A stretch of DNA of 6,306 bases, taken from contig JAHXHF010000304.1 in NCBI GenBank assembly GCA_025656895.1, positions 1-6,306 of the forward strand. The letters are read 5' to 3'. The stretch comes from a gamma proteobacterium symbiont of Bathyaustriella thionipta. Lineage in GTDB: Bacteria > Pseudomonadota > Gammaproteobacteria > Chromatiales > Chromatiaceae. The position numbers were made by a program, and so were the translations under genes. This document shows positions 1 through 6,261 of this stretch, in pieces. Below the pieces are notes generated by a model. That model was not told the origin of the DNA and ran no database searches. It saw only the letters and a program-made list of their open reading frames with translations. Every line of letters begins with the position of its first letter. Within the stretch, counting starts at the first letter, position 1.

Positions 1-1
1 C

Positions 2-1120
2 ATTACTACCATTGAGTCCCAGCTTAAAAAGGCAGTGTTGCTCACCCTGCTGGACCCCTACCGTCTGCTGGAAGGTGATGTCTGGTCAGCCTATGAATAT
101 TTATGCTTCTGGGCCACCAAGGCCGAAATCGAGCCTTTGAACAGCAAATCCAAAGCGGCCGGCCGTTTTATTATGGACTTGTGGGGCATCAAACACGTGC
201 GGCCTTTCAACCCGGAAACAACAGATCCTGCGGAATCAGCGGGGCGTTATCATCTGCTGAACACTCTGCCCCTGAACCAGATGGTCAACCGCCACCTGCT
301 GGAATGCCAGAAAGACAAGGAAGCCATTCCGCTGGGTATGAAAAATCTGCAGCAGATTGAAGCCGCCCAGCTGATCCGCCGCATGTTGCTGTCCTGGCAT
401 CTGCGCCCGGAACGCCGCAGCAAACGCTATGAGCGCTACGGCTGGCTGAAAGCGGCTTGCGGGGTCAGTGCCGCGCATCATTATCTGCATCTGGACCAGT
501 CCAAAGAAGCCTCAACCCCGAAAATCGATCAACTGGATCTGGAAGTGGCCGGCCTCTCGCCCATGGAGAGCCTGGAAGATTCCGATGTACCCAGCGGCCA
601 GTTTGAGCATAAAAAGGTCAACTTTGAATTTTTCCGTTGGCGGCAGATCAATATCAGTGATGGCGGTCTGGCGGCCCATGTCAACAAGCCCTTTCCTTCT
701 ATCCTGGAAGTGGGACAGCTGGTGCTGATGGAACATGAGTCCGATGACCAGGAAGGCTGGCTGGTGGCGGTTATCCGTCGCATGATGCACATTGATAATG
801 AACGTATCGAAATCGGCGTACAATTCATGCCGGGTATTATTCAACCGGTATCGGTGCGTTCCATGGTGGTCGGTTCATCACGGGTCGATTTTCAACCTTC
901 CCTGTTGATCAGCAATGAGCGCGGCGATCAAACCCTGGTAACACCTTGCAGCATGTATACCCCCGGACGAGAGTTTTTACTGGAAGATCGTTCCCGGGTT
1001 TCGCGTGTCGGTGCCGGTAAACTGATTGAATCCACGCATGCTTTTGATCGCTTCTTTATTCATGCGTTATTGAAAAAGGAAGCCGCTGAAGGCAATTTGC
1101 AAGCAGCCACGCTGCAATAA
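2..1120 (+). CDS. PilZ-like domain protein, 5' end missing
   Basis: The reading frame is open from base 2 with no stop, so this is the C-terminal part (at least 372 residues) of a longer protein that begins left of the window; the GTG at 35 is probably an internal valine. The first 150 residues are helical and charged and I do not recognise a named domain there. Residues about 190-275 (counting from GTG 35) resemble a PilZ domain: NISDGG at 206-211 fits the (D/N)xSxxG signature, followed by beta-rich sequence ending in IEIGVQFM (258-265). The RxxxR motif that normally precedes this signature in c-di-GMP binders is not evident; lysines and RWR occupy the region. A role as a c-di-GMP-responsive cytoplasmic protein is therefore family-based inference, and ligand binding is uncertain. 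The stop codon lies 4 bases before the next gene, so the two are probably co-transcribed. Confidence 0.75.
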   Translation: MTTIESQLKKAVLLTLLDPYRLLEGDVWSAYEYLCFWATKAEIEPLNSKSKAAGRFIMDLWGIKHVRPFNPETTDPAESAGRYHLLNTLPLNQMVNRHLLECQKDKEAIPLGMKNLQQIEAAQLIRRMLLSWHLRPERRSKRYERYGWLKAACGVSAAHHYLHLDQSKEASTPKIDQLDLEVAGLSPMESLEDSDVPSGQFEHKKVNFEFFRWRQINISDGGLAAHVNKPFPSILEVGQLVLMEHESDDQEGWLVAVIRRMMHIDNERIEIGVQFMPGIIQPVSVRSMVVGSSRVDFQPSLLISNERGDQTLVTPCSMYTPGREFLLEDRSRVSRVGAGKLIESTHAFDRFFIHALLKKEAAEGNLQAATLQ

Positions 1121-1124
1121 GTTG

Positions 1125-1961
1125 ATGCGTTATTCAGGTTTTATCGCGGCCGCTCTGGCACTGCTGCTGACCGCCGTGCCCCTTTCCGCAGCCACACAAC
1201 TGCAAGGTGAAAAAACCCAGGGAGCTTTGCTGCTGGGAAAAACAGAACCCGGCAGCCGGGTTTTCTTTAACCAGCAGCCCATCCGGGTTTCTTCCCGGGG
1301 CGACTTTATCATCGGCTTCAATCGTGACGAGCCACCAACCGCGCAACTTGAAATTCGCTCAGCTAAGGGTGAAGTAGAAAAACAAACGCTGCACATCACG
1401 AAACGCCACTACCGAACCCAGCGTATCAATGGCCTGCCACCTAAAAAAGTCACTCCGGACCCATCCGTACTGAAACGCATCCGTAAAGAAAATGCCAAAG
1501 TGGGTCAGGCTCGTAAACGTGATGATGACCGCAGTGACTTTCTGGGTGGTTTTATCTGGCCGCTACAAGGCCCTATTACCGGCGTTTACGGCAGCCAGCG
1601 TATTCTCAACGGCAAGCCCCGCCGACCGCACTACGGCATTGACTTTGCCGCACCGGTGGGCACACCGGTAAAGGCGCCCGCAGCCGGTATTGTTACACTG
1701 GCCGAAAAAGACCTGTTCTATTCAGGAGGTACTTTGATCCTTGATCACGGGCATGGTTTATCCTCTTCTTTCCTGCACCTCAGCAAATTACTGGTAAAGG
1801 TGGGCGAACGGGTGGAAAAAGGTCAGATTATTGCCGAAGTAGGCAGTACCGGACGGGCTACCGGCGCGCATCTGGATTGGCGCATGAACTGGTTCAAGCG
1901 CCGCCTGGATCCGCAATTCGTGATGCAGCCACGGCCGGATATTGCAGACCCGAAACCCTGA
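1125..1961 (+). CDS. Secreted M23 family (LytM-type) metallopeptidase
   Basis: The 278-residue protein has an N-terminal signal peptide: a short basic start, a hydrophobic run at residues 5-20 and a likely cut after LSA (22). It is therefore exported to the periplasm or cell surface. An N-terminal beta-rich segment (about 23-105) precedes a charged linker and the C-terminal M23 domain (about 145-265). HYGID supplies H169 and D173, FLHLS supplies H218, and GAHLDW supplies H249 and D251. M23 enzymes cleave peptide cross-links in peptidoglycan; here the usual HxH is HxD, so the third zinc ligand is Asp. From memory, this form is common in a proteobacterial subgroup. I chose ATG 1125 over the adjoining TTG 1122; neither has a clear Shine-Dalgarno site, and translation may be coupled to the preceding gene, which ends at 1120. 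An activator of amidases rather than an active peptidase is an alternative. Confidence 0.92.
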   Translation: MRYSGFIAAALALLLTAVPLSAATQLQGEKTQGALLLGKTEPGSRVFFNQQPIRVSSRGDFIIGFNRDEPPTAQLEIRSAKGEVEKQTLHITKRHYRTQRINGLPPKKVTPDPSVLKRIRKENAKVGQARKRDDDRSDFLGGFIWPLQGPITGVYGSQRILNGKPRRPHYGIDFAAPVGTPVKAPAAGIVTLAEKDLFYSGGTLILDHGHGLSSSFLHLSKLLVKVGERVEKGQIIAEVGSTGRATGAHLDWRMNWFKRRLDPQFVMQPRPDIADPKP

Positions 1962-2031
1962 AGCATGCCCTCTTTCAGCCATACTTTTTCAACAAAACGC
2001 AGCTAACCGGCCCAATTATCCGGCAAGCGGC

Positions 2032-2036
2032 AGGAG
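2032..2036 (+). promoter_or_regulatory. Ribosome binding site setting the GTG start of arsC
   Basis: AGGAG lies 9 bases before GTG 2046 and is the strongest Shine-Dalgarno match in the 84-base gap after the M23 gene. It supports GTG as the start, which also places the catalytic cysteine at the position expected for the family. No convincing terminator or promoter is seen in this gap, so transcription from the upstream genes may continue into arsC. Confidence 0.7.
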
Positions 2037-2045
2037 TATTCATCC

Positions 2046-2393
2046 GTGAGTATCGATATCTATCACAATCCCAGATGCAGCAAATCACGTCAAACACTGG
2101 AAATACTGCATGAAGCAGGCATACAGCCCCATATTATCGAGTATTTGAAAACCCCGCCGGATCACGACACGCTCTCAAAATTGCTTGATATGCTCGGCAA
2201 ACAACCTGAACAAATTGTGCGTAAAGGTGAAGCCATTTATAAGGAACTTGATCTTAACAATAAAAACCTCAGCCGTGATGAATGGATTGACCTGATGATT
2301 CAACATCCCAAACTGATTGAGCGTCCTATTGTGGTGAATCAGGGCAAAGCTGCCCTCGGTCGCCCCCCTGAACAGGTCAGGGATATACTCTAA
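2046..2393 (+). CDS. arsC: Arsenate reductase, ArsC (glutaredoxin-coupled) family
   Basis: The 115-residue protein has the full length of the thioredoxin-fold ArsC family. These enzymes reduce arsenate to arsenite in the cytoplasm using glutathione and glutaredoxin. The active-site motif NPRCSKSR puts the nucleophilic cysteine at C11. R59, R93 and R106 match, one residue offset, the three arginines (60, 94, 107) of the plasmid R773 enzyme, so it is closer to true ArsC than to the Spx/YffB branch. The C-terminal RPIVVNQGKAALGRPPE is also typical. Close relatives such as E. coli YfgD lie beside hda and their arsenic role is not well established, so a general thiol-redox function is possible. 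No arsR or arsenite pump gene is nearby. Its stop shares one base with the wrbA start (TAATG), which points to translational coupling. Confidence 0.93.
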   Translation: MSIDIYHNPRCSKSRQTLEILHEAGIQPHIIEYLKTPPDHDTLSKLLDMLGKQPEQIVRKGEAIYKELDLNNKNLSRDEWIDLMIQHPKLIERPIVVNQGKAALGRPPEQVRDIL

Positions 2394-2983
2394 TGTCTTA
2401 TTTACTGGTTCTATTCTATAGCCGTTACGGAGCCACCGCTGAAATGGCGCATCGAATTGCGCGCGGCAGCGAAGAAGCCGGCCTGACCGCCCGCTTGCGA
2501 ACCGTTCCTGAAGTTTCCAGTGTTTGCGAAGCCACCGCAGACAGTATCCCGGACAGCGGCGCGCCCTACGCCTCACTGGATGATCTGCGTGATTGCAGCG
2601 CACTGGCGCTGGGCAGCCCCACCCGTTTTGGCAATATGGCCGCCGCCATGAAATATTTCCTCGACGGCAGCAGCCCCCTGTGGATGTCCGCCTCGCTGGC
2701 AGGCAAACCGGCCGGTGTGTTCACCTCCAGTTCCAGCCTGCACGGTGGCCAGGAAAGCACCTTGTTGTCCATGATGCTGCCACTCATGCATCATGGCATG
2801 TTGATATCCGGCCTGCCCTATTCAGAAACACAATTACTCAGTACGCAGACGGGCGGCACACCCTATGGGCCCACCCATGTAGCCGGTTCAGACAGCGACC
2901 TGCCCCTGAGCCAGGATGAAATTGCATTATGCCAGGCTCTGGGACGGCGACTGGCTCAGCTGGCTGAAAAAATTGGCTCCTGA
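2393..2983 (+). CDS. wrbA: WrbA-type NAD(P)H:quinone oxidoreductase
   Basis: This 196-residue flavodoxin-like protein matches the WrbA family in length and motifs. Members bind FMN as tetramers and reduce quinones by two electrons, avoiding semiquinone radicals, in the cytoplasm. Visible FMN-site elements are YSRYGAT (9-15, phosphate loop), GSPTRFGNM (74-82), SSSLHGGQE (113-121) and GGTPYGPTHVAG (154-165). The residues after GSPTRFGNM, AAAMKYFLDG, are also characteristic. The ATG overlaps the arsC stop by one base and is preceded by AGGGA at 2379-2383, 9 bases upstream, so this start is well supported. Being placed between an arsenate reductase-like gene and a DUF2069 gene suggests a redox stress-related transcription unit, though that is inferred from position only. 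The gene symbol is by family resemblance. Confidence 0.93.
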   Translation: MSYLLVLFYSRYGATAEMAHRIARGSEEAGLTARLRTVPEVSSVCEATADSIPDSGAPYASLDDLRDCSALALGSPTRFGNMAAAMKYFLDGSSPLWMSASLAGKPAGVFTSSSSLHGGQESTLLSMMLPLMHHGMLISGLPYSETQLLSTQTGGTPYGPTHVAGSDSDLPLSQDEIALCQALGRRLAQLAEKIGS

Positions 2984-3353
2984 GAGCGTTCAACGCTGGC
3001 TGTACGCCAGTACGCTCAGCGCCTACTTCGGCCTGATTATCCTGCTGCTGTTGTGGCCGATTTATTTTTCACCGCCACAAGCCATGCCGATTGCCCTGAT
3101 GTTGCTGATTTCACTCACGCCTTTGGTTATATTTTTGTTCGGTGTATTGCATCAGCGTCCCAAACCGCTGGTATGGGTGGCTTTTTTCTCTCTGCTGTAT
3201 TTTATACACGGCGTGAGTGATGCCTGGGTGGCCGAAGGTGTGGTGCAATGGCTGGGCCTGAGCGAGACCTTGCTCAGCTGCTGGCTGTTCATCAGCGCAA
3301 CCTGGCTGGCTCGTCAAAGCGCCCTCTCACAACCCACTGAAACAGAGGAATGA
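2973..3353 (+). CDS. DUF2069 family small membrane protein
   Basis: Function unknown. From the TTG at 2973 the protein is 126 residues and consists mainly of four hydrophobic helices (about 11-32, 37-59, 65-80 and 98-113), so it is an inner-membrane protein with a short polar C-terminus. The pattern of an LLLLLWP stretch, a middle HQRPKP loop and a YFIHGVSDAW segment is that of DUF2069, found beside wrbA and hda in gammaproteobacteria. The start is uncertain. The frame is open from ATG 2916, but that would overlap wrbA by 68 bases and add 19 residues outside the usual family length; TTG 2973 overlaps wrbA by 11 bases. Neither has a clear Shine-Dalgarno site, so coupling to wrbA translation is likely. 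Its stop overlaps the hda start. Confidence 0.85.
   Translation: MAPESVQRWLYASTLSAYFGLIILLLLWPIYFSPPQAMPIALMLLISLTPLVIFLFGVLHQRPKPLVWVAFFSLLYFIHGVSDAWVAEGVVQWLGLSETLLSCWLFISATWLARQSALSQPTETEE
3345..3348 (+). promoter_or_regulatory. Badly spaced ribosome binding site of hda
   Basis: GAGG, within AGAGGA, ends only one base before ATG 3350, far closer than the usual 5-9 bases. If the ATG is right, hda is probably translated mainly by ribosomes finishing the upstream gene, whose TGA overlaps the start (ATGA). Hda is needed in small amounts and in E. coli has a rare CTG start, so weak initiation would fit. This is inference. Confidence 0.45.
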
Positions 3354-4048
3354 AGCAGCAGATTCCGCTGTCCCTGACATTACCGGAACAGCAGTATTTC
3401 GATACCTTTGATTCTCGTGGTAACGAAGAAGCCATCACGCAACTGCAACAATATCTGCTTCAGCCTGCCGCACTGCCACTCATCTATATTTATGCTTCTC
3501 ATGCCAGTGGCAAATCACATATTTTGCAAGCCTGCTGCCATCTGGCTGAGCAGCAATCCCTGAACGCGGCTTATATCCCGTTAAAAAGCTGGGCACAGCA
3601 TCCCAGTGACATCATCAGCCATTTATGCACGGCTGATCTGCTGTGTATTGACGATGTACAATGCGCCGCCGGCAAGCCTGACTGGGAAGAAGCCCTGTTC
3701 AAACTGTTTAATGACCTGCAGGAAAAAAAAGGCCGTCTGATTGTGGCCGCTGGCAAACGCCCTGCCGAATGCGGCCTGCATCTGGCAGATCTGGCCTCTC
3801 GATTAAGCTGGGGACTGACGCTTAAAATTCAGCCTCTGGATGAAGAAGGACGAAAAAAACGCTTGATACAGCTGGCAAAAGATCAGGGCATGAGCCTTTC
3901 GGCATCGGTGGTTGATTATCTGATGTCTCATCATGCGCGTGACCTGCCCACACTGCTGAAAATACTCGATCATGCCGATAAAGCATCCTTGGCGGAAGGC
4001 CGTAAAATCACCATTCCATTCCTGAAACAGTTGTTGCAAAAGGGCTAA
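3350..4048 (+). CDS. hda: DnaA regulatory inactivator Hda
   Basis: Hda binds the DNA-loaded sliding clamp and stimulates ATP hydrolysis by DnaA, preventing repeated initiation of chromosome replication. The 232-residue length and domain plan fit the family: a clamp-binding motif at the N-terminus (QIPLSL, 4-9, aligned with QLSLPL of E. coli), then a DnaA-like AAA+ domain. Walker A is ASHASGKSH (49-57), with Ala where the first glycycine-type residue of the loop usually sits but the key GKS retained; Walker B is LLCIDD (97-102). The arginine finger is R151 in DLASRLSWG. The C-terminal RKITIPFLKQLL (218-229) is typical. It lacks the DNA-binding domain of DnaA. The ATG overlaps the upstream stop by 4 bases, ending a four-gene cluster. 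E. coli also has an arsC-like gene next to hda, which supports the assignment. Confidence 0.95.
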   Translation: MKQQIPLSLTLPEQQYFDTFDSRGNEEAITQLQQYLLQPAALPLIYIYASHASGKSHILQACCHLAEQQSLNAAYIPLKSWAQHPSDIISHLCTADLLCIDDVQCAAGKPDWEEALFKLFNDLQEKKGRLIVAAGKRPAECGLHLADLASRLSWGLTLKIQPLDEEGRKKRLIQLAKDQGMSLSASVVDYLMSHHARDLPTLLKILDHADKASLAEGRKITIPFLKQLLQKG

Positions 4049-4098
4049 AGCCGGCTGGCGAAATCCTGATTGGCGGGGCTCAGATTACTTCTGAACCA
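4049..4098. other. Short convergent intergenic gap with a weak hairpin
   Basis: This 50-base gap separates two converging genes. The only structure seen is a 5-bp stem, TCAGA (4080-4084) with TCTGA (4090-4094), extendable by two G-C pairs past one mismatch. No T-tract follows on either strand, so a standard Rho-independent terminator is not supported. Confidence 0.4.
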
Positions 4099-4662
4099 TT
4101 AGCCGTGTTTTTGCCCTGACTTGTGCTGAATAGCGCGCCTTCCCCAAATCCATATATATTGCGCGCCACTGAATAAAGTGGACAAGGCCACCGCAAAAAT
4201 CAGGCTGTTGAGCAGCCATTGCGGTAATGCCAGAACCCCCAGATGCCACAGCAGAAAAACAACCAGCATAATCTGCAAAACGGTATTCAGCTTGCTGAGC
4301 AAAGTAGGATCCGCTTCCAGATACTCGACTTTGTAATGATACAAAAGCGCGCCGAAAAAAATCAGAACATCACGCAGAATGACCGCCACCACCAGCCACA
4401 GCGGCATCACACCCTGCCAGCCCAGTACCAGATAACAGGAAACCAGCAGAGCTTTGTCCGCAATGGGGTCCAGCAAAGCCCCCATGCGTGATTGCCAGCC
4501 ATAATGTTTGGCCAGAAATCCATCCAGCCCGTCAGAAACACCGGCTACAAAAAATAATCCCAGTGTCAGATCATAGCGCTGCTGCAGCATAGCCCAGATA
4601 ATCGGAACTGTTAAAACAATTCTGAAAAAACTGATCAGATTGGGGATGTCACGTGTTTTCAC
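4099..4662 (-). CDS. CDP-alcohol phosphatidyltransferase family protein
   Basis: This 187-residue integral membrane enzyme transfers a phosphatidyl group from a CDP-lipid to an alcohol, as in phosphatidylglycerophosphate synthesis. The family motif is plain: D44-x2-D47-G48-x2-A51-K52-x8-G61-x3-D65-x3-D69, with the four aspartates that hold the metals and CDP. The usual arginine after the alanine is lysine here. About six hydrophobic helices follow the family pattern. The start PNLISFFRIVL also resembles PgsA and cardiolipin-type enzymes, but the main pgsA usually lies near uvrC, so I give no symbol and leave the alcohol open. The start is a GTG overlapping the stop of the upstream DUF2066 gene (GTGA) with no strong Shine-Dalgarno site, so translation is probably coupled. 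It is convergent with hda. Confidence 0.92.
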   Translation of the reverse strand: MKTRDIPNLISFFRIVLTVPIIWAMLQQRYDLTLGLFFVAGVSDGLDGFLAKHYGWQSRMGALLDPIADKALLVSCYLVLGWQGVMPLWLVVAVILRDVLIFFGALLYHYKVEYLEADPTLLSKLNTVLQIMLVVFLLWHLGVLALPQWLLNSLIFAVALSTLFSGAQYIWIWGRRAIQHKSGQKHG

Positions 4663-5723
4663 TGCAGATATCGAAATTCCAGAATGCTCACAGCCCCGGC
4701 ATTCGCGGCTCCCGGATTAATTACCACGGTAGGAGCTGCCTCCAGCACATTATCCAGGCTCAAACGTTGTTTAAAAGTGCTTTCAGGGGCATTTAAGCGC
4801 AGGCTGTATTCAACCTCGTCAGCCGCCAGCCGCAAGGGGGAAATCTGACCGACAAGGCCGGTTTGCTGAAGATATTGCCGCACATTTTCATAATCGGAAA
4901 AATTATTGATATTAGAGATACGCACTCGTAACTGTTGTGTATCCGCCCTGCCAACAGGTACCGCGCTCTGACGGACAAGAGTATCAATAAACTGATTCAG
5001 ACCCAGTGCCAGAGCCTTTCCGGCACTGACTGCCTCTGATTCAAAATGACTGGAATCATGCGCCGAATAAGCCGCCCAGGATGCCTGCCAGCGCTTCCTG
5101 TCCTGCTCGTGAATGCGTACGGTCAATACCAAAGCCGTATCATAACGGTCGGAAGCCTCACGGATGGACTGTTCAAAATCACCCCATAGATGAGAAGCTT
5201 TCAGCGCAGCACGATCCTGCAGATCCATCAACGGAAAAATCAACGGCAAGCCCCGTTCACGAGCGACCTGCCTGACCTCGGCCAGCAACTCTTTTGACTC
5301 ATCCGCGCTGATCAGACGACGATCATCCGCTTGCTGCAAACCCACCCACAGCAAAGCCTCCGGTCGCGGTTGCCCCCAAACCGTATAACCATTGGCGCGC
5401 AACAGGTCATTGACACCGGCCTCATTAAACTGCACCCAAAGACTGCTTTGCGGTGGTTCGGCATCATCCAGACGACGCTGATATTGTTGCACCAGATCCG
5501 CCGCTGCATGCTTCAAAGCCTTATCCGCAGCCGCATGCCGGTCGCCACTCACCTTCAACAGTACTCTGGAAAAAGCCTGTTGAATGGCCGCATCCTGCCC
5601 GGCTTTATCGTCTTGCTGCAATGGGGCGCTGGCACTGTACAAATCCCCGGCCGCATAGACATGCGTATAAGCAAACATGAGAAGAAGACTGAAAACAAGC
5701 GCTGAAAAAGTGGGTTGTTGCAT
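4659..5723 (-). CDS. DUF2066 domain exported protein
   Basis: Function unknown. The 354-residue protein begins with a signal peptide (hydrophobic residues 8-20, likely cut after VYA at 24), so it should be periplasmic or surface-exposed; no lipobox cysteine is present. DUF2066 traits are AFSRVLLKVSGD at 50-61 and a WGQPRPEALLW block at 116-126. The rest has alternating helices and strands and a C-terminal part (about 265-354) with repeated short beta segments. In many gammaproteobacteria this gene sits close to purM and hda; here it is convergent with hda, and no purM is seen upstream. It overlaps the phosphatidyltransferase gene by 4 bases and is the first gene of that pair. The ATG is preceded by only a distant AGG (13 bases), so initiation may be weak. 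Confidence 0.9.
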   Translation of the reverse strand: MQQPTFSALVFSLLLMFAYTHVYAAGDLYSASAPLQQDDKAGQDAAIQQAFSRVLLKVSGDRHAAADKALKHAAADLVQQYQRRLDDAEPPQSSLWVQFNEAGVNDLLRANGYTVWGQPRPEALLWVGLQQADDRRLISADESKELLAEVRQVARERGLPLIFPLMDLQDRAALKASHLWGDFEQSIREASDRYDTALVLTVRIHEQDRKRWQASWAAYSAHDSSHFESEAVSAGKALALGLNQFIDTLVRQSAVPVGRADTQQLRVRISNINNFSDYENVRQYLQQTGLVGQISPLRLAADEVEYSLRLNAPESTFKQRLSLDNVLEAAPTVVINPGAANAGAVSILEFRYLQ

Positions 5724-5828
5724 ATTTTACGATTTACCTGTCAGATTTACGGCACTCAACTCAGCCGCGCAAAAATATCACTGGCAACGGCGCAGCGAAT
5801 AGTCAATAGTCATTTTACCTTGTGTGGA

Positions 5829-5856
5829 TTTATAAACAACTGTTGCGGGCTTGCAA
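5829..5856 (-). promoter_or_regulatory. Candidate sigma70 promoter for the DUF2066 pair
   Basis: Read on the minus strand, TTGCAA (5856-5851) and TATAAA (5834-5829) are separated by 16 bases, matching the -35 and -10 consensus at 4 and 5 of 6 positions. Transcription would begin near 5821, giving a leader of about 100 bases before ATG 5723. The match is based on sequence only. Confidence 0.4.
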
Positions 5857-5913
5857 AAAAAAGGGGCTATGGATGAAACCTTTTTCAGTTAGCGGTGTAA
5901 TGAGGGTAGAGTT

Positions 5914-5942
5914 TTAATAATGTGATTTCGTTTGAATATATA
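5914..5942 (+). promoter_or_regulatory. Weak candidate promoter for the sigma fragment
   Basis: TTAATA (5914-5919) and TATATA (5937-5942) are 17 bases apart, 4 and 5 of 6 matches to sigma70 consensus. The -10 lies inside the 16-bp palindrome, so a bound regulator there would block polymerase. The area is AT-rich, where such matches arise by chance. Confidence 0.25.
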
Positions 5943-5947
5943 TTCAA
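5932..5947. repeat. Perfect 16-bp palindrome, possible operator
   Basis: TTGAATATATATTCAA is an exact inverted repeat with no spacer, located about 45 bases before the likely start of the sigma gene. A dimeric regulator could bind it. A shorter palindrome, AACCGGGTT, lies at 5955-5963. I do not recognise the site as that of a named regulator. Confidence 0.5.
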
Positions 5948-5993
5948 GATTTAAAACCGGGTTCACCTGCAATAGAAAAGTACAGGATGACTT

Positions 5994-6227
5994 TTGAAAT
6001 ATGCGCATACAAGAATACAAGCCATGAACGCCTCCCGGCCTGACAAACCAGCCACCAATCTGGTCGATTTACAGGAGCGCAGCTGGTTGCAGCAACATCT
6101 GGCAGGCAATGAGCAGGCGTTTCCTCAGCTTGTGCAAGCCTACCGGGCGCCTGTATTCAACTATCTTGTGCGCTGTGGTGTGCAGTCCGGCCATCGGGAT
6201 GATCTGTTTCAGGATATATTTTCCTGA
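5994..6227 (+). pseudogene. Truncated ECF-type RNA polymerase sigma factor
   Basis: Only the N-terminal part of a sigma factor is present. Sigma70 region 2 is recognisable: AFPQLVQAYRAPVFNYLVRCG (start about residue 43) and RDDLFQDIF (about 67-75), which normally continues with a lysine-rich helix, region 2.3-2.4 and then region 4. Here it runs into one Ser codon and TGA at 6225-6227, so core promoter-melting and -35 recognition parts are absent and the fragment should not work. ECF sigma factors direct polymerase to stress or envelope genes. Two starts are possible: TTG 5994 with AGGA 5984-5987 six bases upstream, or ATG 6024 with no good Shine-Dalgarno site. The codon pattern changes abruptly near 6221, consistent with an insertion rather than decay by point mutation. 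The remaining part of the gene would be expected beyond the right edge. Confidence 0.8.
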
Positions 6228-6237
6228 TTACCCCTAA

Positions 6238-6254
6238 GGCTCAGCTACTGAGCC
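6238..6254 (+). repeat. Perfect 7-bp hairpin near the element tip
   Basis: GGCTCAG and CTGAGCC are exact inverted repeats separated by CTA. The stem is GC-rich, and no T-tract follows (ACCACCTG comes next), so it is not a standard terminator. It could be a DNA hairpin recognised by a transposase or an RNA stem shielding the next gene from read-through. Confidence 0.6.
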
Positions 6255-6261
6255 ACCACCT

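Larger units (their letters stand above)
5724..5993. other. Divergent AT-rich intergenic region
   Basis: This 270-base region separates the minus-strand DUF2066 gene from the plus-strand sigma fragment. It holds a plausible minus-strand promoter, an A8 run (5855-5862), an imperfect AAAAAGG/CCTTTTT inverted repeat (5858-5864 and 5879-5885), a tandem 7-base repeat AATAGTC (5798-5811) and a perfect 16-bp palindrome (5932-5947). No purM or purR-type site is present. I see no RNA gene. Confidence 0.7.

Noticed and set aside
1970..2025. CCGG repeats in the gap before arsC as a possible terminator
   Set aside because: The pairing is only 4 bp and no T-tract follows.
4243..5705. Long plus-strand open frames opposite the two minus-strand genes
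   Set aside because: They lie antisense to two genes with clear family signatures and their translations are low-complexity, rich in Gln, His and Pro, as expected of shadow frames.
5798..5811. Tandem repeat AATAGTC twice
   Set aside because: Only two units of 7 bases in a noncoding leader, with no further copies or structure.
5855..5885. AAAAAGG/CCTTTTT inverted repeat beside a run of eight A, resembling a minus-strand terminator
   Set aside because: The stem is mostly A-T pairs around a 14-base loop, too weak for a standard terminator, and no minus-strand gene is known to end there.
5873..5917. A 14-codon ORF (ATG 5873 to TAA 5917) with AAGGGG six bases upstream, a possible leader peptide before the sigma gene
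   Set aside because: It is very short, has no regulatory codon run, and no convincing plus-strand promoter precedes it; the purine-rich stretch is part of an A/G run.
5987..6043. An 18-codon ORF overlapping the start of the sigma fragment
   Set aside because: Its ATG lies inside the Shine-Dalgarno sequence for TTG 5994 and its residues show no pattern; chance overlap is the simplest reading.
6168..6172. GTGCG, which matches the 5' end of group II introns
   Set aside because: It lies inside well-behaved sigma coding sequence that continues in frame for about 50 more bases, so it is not an intron boundary.
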